Of a stretch of DNA of 18,498 nucleotides, positions 13,854 through 18,498 are shown piece after piece. The DNA comes from MWDV01 sp964634255 (GTDB lineage: Bacteria > Verrucomicrobiota > Verrucomicrobiia > Limisphaerales > MWDV01), in NCBI GenBank assembly GCA_964634255.1, contig CAZWJC010000135.1:1-18498 (forward strand), in the 5' to 3' direction. Made by a program: the position numbers and the translations under genes. Every line of letters starts with the position of its first letter. Positions within the stretch are counted from its first letter, which is position 1. Under the pieces are notes generated by a model that ran no database searches, was not told where the DNA came from, and saw nothing but the letters and a program-made list of their open reading frames with translations.

Positions 13854-15248
13854 TCAAGCCGGCTTCGCGTGGTCAGCCTCCACGTAATTCCGTTCCTTGT
13901 AGAGCCAGGCGCTTAGGATGAACACGCCCGAGACGGCGAACATGGCCAGGGCAAAGAACAGGAACTGGCTGGCACCCTCGAACCGGTTGAGCTTGGCAAT
14001 GAACGCGGTGAAAATGTTGCCGGCGAACACCGTCAGCAGCCAGAAGCTCATGATCGTGCTCTTCATCGCGCGCGGCGCCTGCGTGTAGGCGAATTCCAGT
14101 CCGGTGATGGAGATCATCACCTCCGCCGACGTGAGGATGAGATACGGGACAAACTGCCAGCCAATGTTGACGCGCGTCCCATGGTCAAGCGCGGACTGGA
14201 TCATGGCTGCGGCTACGAACGAGAACCCGGCCAGCACCATGCCGGTGGCCATGCGCCGGAGCGGCGTCACCCGCACCAATTTGCCCACCGCCGGATAGAT
14301 GCCAAAGCTGAAGATCGGGATCAGCACCATCACCATGATCGGGTTCAACGCGGCGATCTGGGAAGCCTTGAACTCAACGCCCACGAAGTTTAGGTCCATT
14401 TGTTGCGCCTGCAAAATCCACGTCGAGCTGTGTTGATCGAACAGCGCCCAGAACATCGGCACGGTGGCGAACACGCCGAAGATCGCCGCGACTGCCCTGG
14501 CACCTTCGATTTCCTCGGGGCGAAACTTGTCGCGGGCGCTGTCCCAGAAACCCTCGCCCGATTTACGTTGTGGGAGGCGGGCCAGCGCGTGAAAGAGCAC
14601 GGGCACGAAACCGGCGGTGTTCGATTTCCTTCCCGGCGGCACCATGGTGTAGTGCCGGCGTCCGAGCCAGAACACGAACGTGGCCATGGCCATCAGGACG
14701 CCCGGAATGCCGAACGCAATGCGCGGCCCCCAGCGATCAAGGATGTAAGGAATCAGCAGCGTCGAGAAGAAGGAGCCGAAGTTGATGGACCAATAGAACA
14801 AATCGTAGGCGCGCTTGAGCAGTTGGCTGTTGCTGCGGTCGAACTGGTCGCCGAGGAACGCGGACACACACGGTTTGATACCCCCCGAGCCAAACGCCAG
14901 CAACGCCAGGCCGACGTAGAGTCCCGCTTTGGTTTGCCACGCCGCCAGCACGGCGTTGCCGACGCAGTAAAGCAGCGAGATGTAGAGGATGGTGTTGTAT
15001 TTGCCGAGGAAGCGGTCGGCGACAAAGCCGCCAAGCAGCGGCATCAGGTAACAGCCCGCTACGAACAAATGGAAGACCTCGGTGGCTTCGGGCTTGGTCA
15101 TGAGCAACTGCTGCGTCATGAAGACGACGAGGATGCTGCGCATGCCATAGAAGCTGAAGCGCTCGCAGGCTTCGTTGCCGATGATGTAGCGGAATTGGAA
15201 GGGAAACCGCGCGGGCGGCGCGGCGCTGGGGGCGGTTGGTTCGGCCAT
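13854..15248 (-). CDS. POT/PTR family proton-dependent oligopeptide transporter
   Basis: A 464-residue inner-membrane major-facilitator protein that would import di- and tripeptides with protons. The family ExxERF motif is present at residues 26-31 in the first membrane helix (GNEACERFSFYGMRS). The PTR signature GGFVADRFLGKYNTI is at 73-87, and FGSGGIKPCVSAFLGDQF follows in the N-terminal half. Many further hydrophobic segments continue to the C-terminus, fitting 12-14 helices. The 58-base gap from the thioesterase, same strand, allows co-transcription. The exact substrate is inferred from the family. No clear terminator was found before the sigma gene promoter. Confidence 0.92.
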   Translation of the reverse strand: MAEPTAPSAAPPARFPFQFRYIIGNEACERFSFYGMRSILVVFMTQQLLMTKPEATEVFHLFVAGCYLMPLLGGFVADRFLGKYNTILYISLLYCVGNAVLAAWQTKAGLYVGLALLAFGSGGIKPCVSAFLGDQFDRSNSQLLKRAYDLFYWSINFGSFFSTLLIPYILDRWGPRIAFGIPGVLMAMATFVFWLGRRHYTMVPPGRKSNTAGFVPVLFHALARLPQRKSGEGFWDSARDKFRPEEIEGARAVAAIFGVFATVPMFWALFDQHSSTWILQAQQMDLNFVGVEFKASQIAALNPIMVMVLIPIFSFGIYPAVGKLVRVTPLRRMATGMVLAGFSFVAAAMIQSALDHGTRVNIGWQFVPYLILTSAEVMISITGLEFAYTQAPRAMKSTIMSFWLLTVFAGNIFTAFIAKLNRFEGASQFLFFALAMFAVSGVFILSAWLYKERNYVEADHAKPA

Positions 15249-15306
15249 GCGGGCGATTTCTTAACCGAAACGCCAGTGCCCGGCGAGCCTTTGTTGAGGG
15301 AAAGGC

Positions 15307-15729
15307 TTAATCGGGTGTGGCGGAGACAAACGGCAGCAGCTTCAGGCGCAATGCCTCGGGCAAGCGTTTCGGCTTTTCTTGAAGCGTGGCGCAGACGTGA
15401 CAGGTTTCTGCCTCGAGGATGAGCGCGCCGCCTTGGTTCAGGATGCGATATGCGAAGTTCAGCCGCACACGCTCCGCAAGCGTGGGCCAGACTTCGATGG
15501 CCAGCAGGTCGTCGTAGTGCGCGGGTGATCGGTAACGGACGCGGCATTCGACCACGGGGAACAACGTGTCCTGATTCTGCCATTCCAAAAACGGCTCGCC
15601 GAGGCTGCGCAGGAATTCATTGCGGGCGGCTTCCAGCAGATGCAGATAGCGGGCATAGTAGATGTGATTCCCTGCGGTGCAGTCGGCGTAGGTGACGCGA
15701 TGTGGATGGCGAAAACAAGTTTGGCCCAT
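15307..15729 (-). CDS. Hotdog-fold acyl-CoA thioesterase (4HBT/YbgC-like)
   Basis: A 140-residue single hotdog domain expected to hydrolyse acyl-CoA thioesters in the cytoplasm. The N-terminal motif YADCTAGNHIYYARYLHLLEA aligns with the 4-hydroxybenzoyl-CoA thioesterase/YbgC motif (DCDPAG or DTDAGG). Strands such as VVECRVRYRSPAHYDDLL, VRLNFAYRI and LILEAETCHVCAT complete the fold. At the position of the catalytic Asp of the DCDPAG motif this protein has Thr18, so its chemistry may differ or it may belong to a variant subfamily. The start at 15729 was chosen because upstream codons in the open frame (to 15840) do not fit the fold. It is the first gene of the leftward group and is divergent from 15887. 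Confidence 0.85.
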   Translation of the reverse strand: MGQTCFRHPHRVTYADCTAGNHIYYARYLHLLEAARNEFLRSLGEPFLEWQNQDTLFPVVECRVRYRSPAHYDDLLAIEVWPTLAERVRLNFAYRILNQGGALILEAETCHVCATLQEKPKRLPEALRLKLLPFVSATPD

Positions 15730-15886
15730 GCGGTCAGCGTAGCGTTTGGGGCGGCGGACTGTCGAATGGGATTCCGGGCTGGGAGGGGCGAGACCGGCAA
15801 GGCGGTGCATTTCTTGCAGGTATCGGAGCAAGATTTCCACGCAAAACAGATGTTGCGGGCGGGGCGAATCGCGTTATGTTGCGGCC
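15730..15886. other. Divergent intergenic region
   Basis: These 157 bases separate the leftward thioesterase from the rightward small membrane protein and should contain both promoters. I could not place convincing -35/-10 pairs. Confidence 0.4.
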
Positions 15887-16093
15887 ATGGATTGGCAGCA
15901 GGTGGCATCACTATTGATCGTGGCGGGCGCCGCCGTTTTGCTGGGGTGGGGCCGGGTTCGCCGCAGCCGGGTGGGTTTGGCAGGCGGAACGCCATGTAGA
16001 TGCGGAAGCGCCGGTCCAAATGCGACGCGCGATTCAATCGTGTATCGTGCGCGAAAGGGCGAGCGACCGCGGATCATTGTGAGGTGGCGTTGA
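15887..16093 (+). CDS. Small single-pass membrane protein with a Cys pair
   Basis: A 68-residue product starting MDWQQVASLLIVAGAAVLLGW, one membrane helix at the N-terminus, then a basic patch RVRRSR. A CRCG motif follows at about 38-41, and the C-terminal tail is SIVYRARKGERPRIIVRWR. The layout (short helix, basic stop-transfer, Cys-rich middle) resembles small FeoB-associated Cys-rich membrane proteins, but no feo gene is near and the match is weak. It is too short to name a function. It leads the plus-strand group ahead of Hsp20 and Lon, 51 bases before hsp20. The frame is open further upstream, but the ATG at 15887 begins the hydrophobic segment. Confidence 0.65.
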   Translation: MDWQQVASLLIVAGAAVLLGWGRVRRSRVGLAGGTPCRCGSAGPNATRDSIVYRARKGERPRIIVRWR

Positions 16094-16144
16094 GCAACGT
16101 CATCGTGGGAACGATCCCGGAGCGGTCTCGGCCAACTTGATATC

Positions 16145-16558
16145 ATGGGCAAAGTCAGTTCGTCGGTTCATTTTGTCACCCGATCCTCCGTGGTCGGCGC
16201 GCGAGACCTTCCCGCCAAGGCGCACTGGGAACCAAACACCGATCTCTACACCACCGACGACGGTTTGGTGATCAAGGTGGAACTCGCCGGCATGCGGAGC
16301 GAAAACCTCGAGATCACGGTCGAAGGCTCGCACCTACGCATCAGCGGGCATCGGCCGGACAGTTGCCGCTCCCCCCATTGCAGCTTTCTGGTCATGGAGA
16401 TCACCTACGGGCCGTTTGAGAAGATTCTCGATCTGCCGCCCTGTTATGATTTGAGCCGGGCCAAGGCGGCTTACTTGAATGGATTCCTGCGGATCGACGT
16501 GCCGCTGTCGCACGCCCATCCCAAGGGACACAAGCTGGAAATTTCGGAAGGCAGTTGA
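16145..16558 (+). CDS. Small heat-shock protein, Hsp20/alpha-crystallin family
   Basis: A 137-residue ATP-independent chaperone that holds unfolding proteins in the cytoplasm. The alpha-crystallin domain begins at W28 (HWEPNTDLYTTDDGLVIKVELAGM), includes LEITVEGSHLRISGHR, and ends with the conserved AAYLNGFLRIDVP (108-120). A C-terminal I-x-I motif, used for oligomer assembly in many members, is not seen. Lon begins 51 bases downstream on the same strand, so the two probably form a protein quality-control operon. No CIRCE operator or sigma-32-type promoter was recognised upstream. Confidence 0.92.
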   Translation: MGKVSSSVHFVTRSSVVGARDLPAKAHWEPNTDLYTTDDGLVIKVELAGMRSENLEITVEGSHLRISGHRPDSCRSPHCSFLVMEITYGPFEKILDLPPCYDLSRAKAAYLNGFLRIDVPLSHAHPKGHKLEISEGS

Positions 16559-16608
16559 CGCTGAAGCTTTTTCTGGCCGCAGCGTCCATACTCATGGACT
16601 GAACGACG

Positions 16609-18498
16609 ATGGATTCGCCGGATACGGAATTTGTCAGCATCCTGGGTGTCTCAGGCAACCCGGAGGCCTCGCCGCGTGTGTCGGCGCGGTCCCTGCCGGA
16701 ATCGCTCCCCATTCTTGGACTCTCCGACATCGTGATTTTCCCCAGCATGGTCGCGCCGCTGCTGGTGGAAACCCCGGCGAGCATCAAGCTGATTGACGAC
16801 GTGGTGGCGGGCGATCGCCTCCTCGGTGTGATCCTTCAGCGTAAGCCGGAGATTGACAACCCGGCGCCGGAAGACTTGTTCGAGATCGGCTGCGCCGCCC
16901 GCGTGCTGAAGATGCTCAAGTTCCCGGACAACACCGTCCGGGTGCTGGTCGAGGGGTTGTGGCGGATTCAGCTCCGGGAATACCCGAAGCGCGAGCCGTA
17001 TCTGAGTGCCAAGTTTGAACTCCTCCGCGACGTCAAAGAGGACACGGTGGAAACCACCGCGTTGCTTCGCAACGCCCAAAGTCAGTTTCAGGAGATCATC
17101 AAGCTTTCCCCGACCCTCTCGGATCAGGTCAAGGTCGCTGCGCTGAATACCGAGGACCCCGGCCACTTCAGCGATCTCGTCGCCATCAATCTCAACCTCA
17201 GCTTGGAAGAGCGGCAGAAACTGCTCGAGACGGCGTCCGTCAAAGACCGACTCAACATCCTCCTGCCGCTGCTTAACCGTGAGCACGAGGTTCTCTCCCT
17301 CAGCTCCAAGATCCAGACCGAGGTGGCCACCTCGATCTCCAAAACGCAGCGCGATTACTTTCTCCGGGAGCAATTGCGCGCCATCCAGCGCGAGTTGGGC
17401 GAGGGCGAAGGCGGCAGCGGCGAAACCAAGTCGCTGCGGGAGCAGATCGACAAGACACCGCTTCCCGCCGAGGCGAAGAAGGCGGCGGAACAGGAGTTGG
17501 ATCGGCTGCAGCAGATGACGCCGGCCGCCGCGGAGTACGCCGTCACGCGCCATTACATTGACTGGATTCTCGCCCTGCCTTGGGAAAAGGTCACCGAGGA
17601 CAAGATAGACCTCACGGCGGCGGAGCGAATTCTCAATGAGCAGCATTATGGCCTCGAAAAGGTCAAGGATCGCCTGCTCGAATTCATAGCCGTTATCAAG
17701 CACCGGAAGGAACTCAAAGGGCCGATCCTCTGTTTGGTGGGGCCGCCCGGTGTGGGCAAAACCTCGTTGGGTAAAAGCGTGGCCGATGCCTTGGGACGCA
17801 AGTTTGCCCGCATCGCCTTGGGCGGCATGCGCGACGAGGCGGAAATCCGCGGCCACCGCCGCACCTACGTGGGCGCGCTGCCGGGCCGAATCATTCAAAC
17901 CCTCCGCCGCGTCGAAAGCCGCAACCCGGTTATCTTGCTGGACGAACTGGACAAGGTGGGCGCGGATTTTCGCGGCGATCCGGCCTCTGCGCTGCTCGAA
18001 GTGCTCGACCCCGCGCAGAACCACACCTTCACGGATCACTATCTGGACTTGCCGTTCGATCTCTCGCGCGTGCTGTTCATCACCACGGCCAACTGGCTGG
18101 AACCCGTGCATGCCGCGTTGCGCGACCGCCTCGAGGTCCTTGAACTGCCCAGCTACACCGAGTCCGAGAAGCTCCAGATCGCCCGACGCTATCTCGTCCC
18201 GCGCCAGCTTGAGGAACACGGCCTCTCCCGGAAGGACGTGCGCATTCCCGATCCGACGTTGCGCGCAGTGATTCAAGGCTACACGCGCGAGGCCGGCGTT
18301 CGGCAGTTGGAGCGCGATGTCGCCGCCTTAGCCCGCAAAGCCACGCGCAAGATCGTCGGCAACGGGCACGTGCGCCGACCGATCCTCATCAAGCCGGAGG
18401 CGTTGAAGGATTACCTTGGCGCCGTGCGATACGTGGCGGAAACGGCTGAAGCCATTCGTGAAGTCGGCATCGCCACCGGCCTGGCCTGGACGCCGGTG
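16609..18498 (+). CDS. lon: ATP-dependent protease La (Lon), partial at window end
   Basis: The frame is open from ATG 16609 to the window edge, 630 residues without a stop. Lon unfolds and degrades damaged and regulatory proteins in the cytoplasm. The N-terminal substrate-binding domain begins around LPILGLSDIVIFPSM, followed by a helical region (SKTQRDYFLREQLRAIQREL). The AAA+ module has Walker A GPPGVGKT (378-385), the GGMRDEAEIRGHRRTYVGA block, Walker B VILLDEL (439-445; the Walker B acidic pair is Asp443-Glu444 or adjacent) and ALRDRLEV with a likely arginine finger near 505-507. The Ser-Lys proteolytic dyad lies beyond the window. The 541-residue open frame on the opposite strand (16651-18276) is a shadow of this gene. 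Confidence 0.97.
   Translation, partial: MDSPDTEFVSILGVSGNPEASPRVSARSLPESLPILGLSDIVIFPSMVAPLLVETPASIKLIDDVVAGDRLLGVILQRKPEIDNPAPEDLFEIGCAARVLKMLKFPDNTVRVLVEGLWRIQLREYPKREPYLSAKFELLRDVKEDTVETTALLRNAQSQFQEIIKLSPTLSDQVKVAALNTEDPGHFSDLVAINLNLSLEERQKLLETASVKDRLNILLPLLNREHEVLSLSSKIQTEVATSISKTQRDYFLREQLRAIQRELGEGEGGSGETKSLREQIDKTPLPAEAKKAAEQELDRLQQMTPAAAEYAVTRHYIDWILALPWEKVTEDKIDLTAAERILNEQHYGLEKVKDRLLEFIAVIKHRKELKGPILCLVGPPGVGKTSLGKSVADALGRKFARIALGGMRDEAEIRGHRRTYVGALPGRIIQTLRRVESRNPVILLDELDKVGADFRGDPASALLEVLDPAQNHTFTDHYLDLPFDLSRVLFITTANWLEPVHAALRDRLEVLELPSYTESEKLQIARRYLVPRQLEEHGLSRKDVRIPDPTLRAVIQGYTREAGVRQLERDVAALARKATRKIVGNGHVRRPILIKPEALKDYLGAVRYVAETAEAIREVGIATGLAWTPV

Noticed and set aside
16088..16144. 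CIRCE or sigma-32 heat-shock control upstream of hsp20
   Set aside because: Only a short CGTTG/CAACG inverted pair is present; neither the CIRCE arms nor a sigma-32 -35/-10 pair can be aligned.
16651..18276. Long 541-residue open frame on the minus strand
   Set aside because: It is exactly antisense to the well-conserved Lon coding sequence; its protein is composition-driven and shows no domain.
1..18498. CRISPR array, tRNA, rRNA, transposase, prophage or defence system
   Set aside because: No direct-repeat/spacer pattern, RNA gene fold or recognisable mobile-element protein was found. The repeats present are short palindromes and small tandem arrays.

Overview
The window is about 60% GC and looks like chromosomal DNA of a Verrucomicrobiota bacterium, probably of the Pedosphaera/Limisphaerales type. 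This placement is inferred from gene content: an ECF sigma factor opening with the ATTHWSVVL signature next to a WD40 Ser/Thr kinase, a delta-60-repeat secreted protein, a GH172 (DUF2961) protein, and several kinds of short dispersed repeats. No marker such as rRNA is present, so the phylum is not proven.

Layout. Positions 1-15729 are read on the minus strand; positions 15887-18498 are read on the plus strand from a divergent intergenic region. In transcription order the minus strand holds: a hotdog thioesterase (15307-15729) and a POT-family peptide transporter (13854-15248); an ECF sigma factor (12985-13761) and a zinc-ribbon/kinase/TM/double-WD40 protein (9792-12923); a secreted multi-propeller protein (6073-9510) ending at a strong hairpin terminator; a secreted GH172-like protein (3800-5812); queE (2861-3610); a class III aminotransferase (1302-2684); rsmA (266-1156); and the start of a membrane dual-specificity-phosphatase-like protein whose ATG overlaps the rsmA stop. 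The plus strand holds a small Cys-containing membrane protein (15887-16093), an Hsp20 (16145-16558) and the N-terminal 630 residues of a Lon protease (16609 to the window end).

How they fit together. The sigma factor and kinase form a signalling pair. The kinase and the secreted propeller protein share a 33-nt upstream box, 12944-12976 and 9604-9636, which suggests common control or a common repeat insertion. Hsp20 and Lon are a protein-quality-control pair. The remainder is housekeeping or isolated metabolism.

The most unusual signal is repeat invasion of genes. A 131-nt composite palindrome fills most of the space between the aminotransferase and rsmA. A 57-nt minimal version of the same architecture sits in frame inside rsmA. 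A different palindrome of exactly 25 codons sits in frame inside the aminotransferase. Five-unit heptamer arrays sit in frame in the aminotransferase and, in opposite orientation, in the kinase activation loop. Imperfect decamer arrays in inverted orientation frame the queE/aminotransferase spacer. These resemble, by architecture only, the protein-coding palindromic elements known from Rickettsia. No CRISPR array, tRNA, rRNA, transposase or phage gene was seen.
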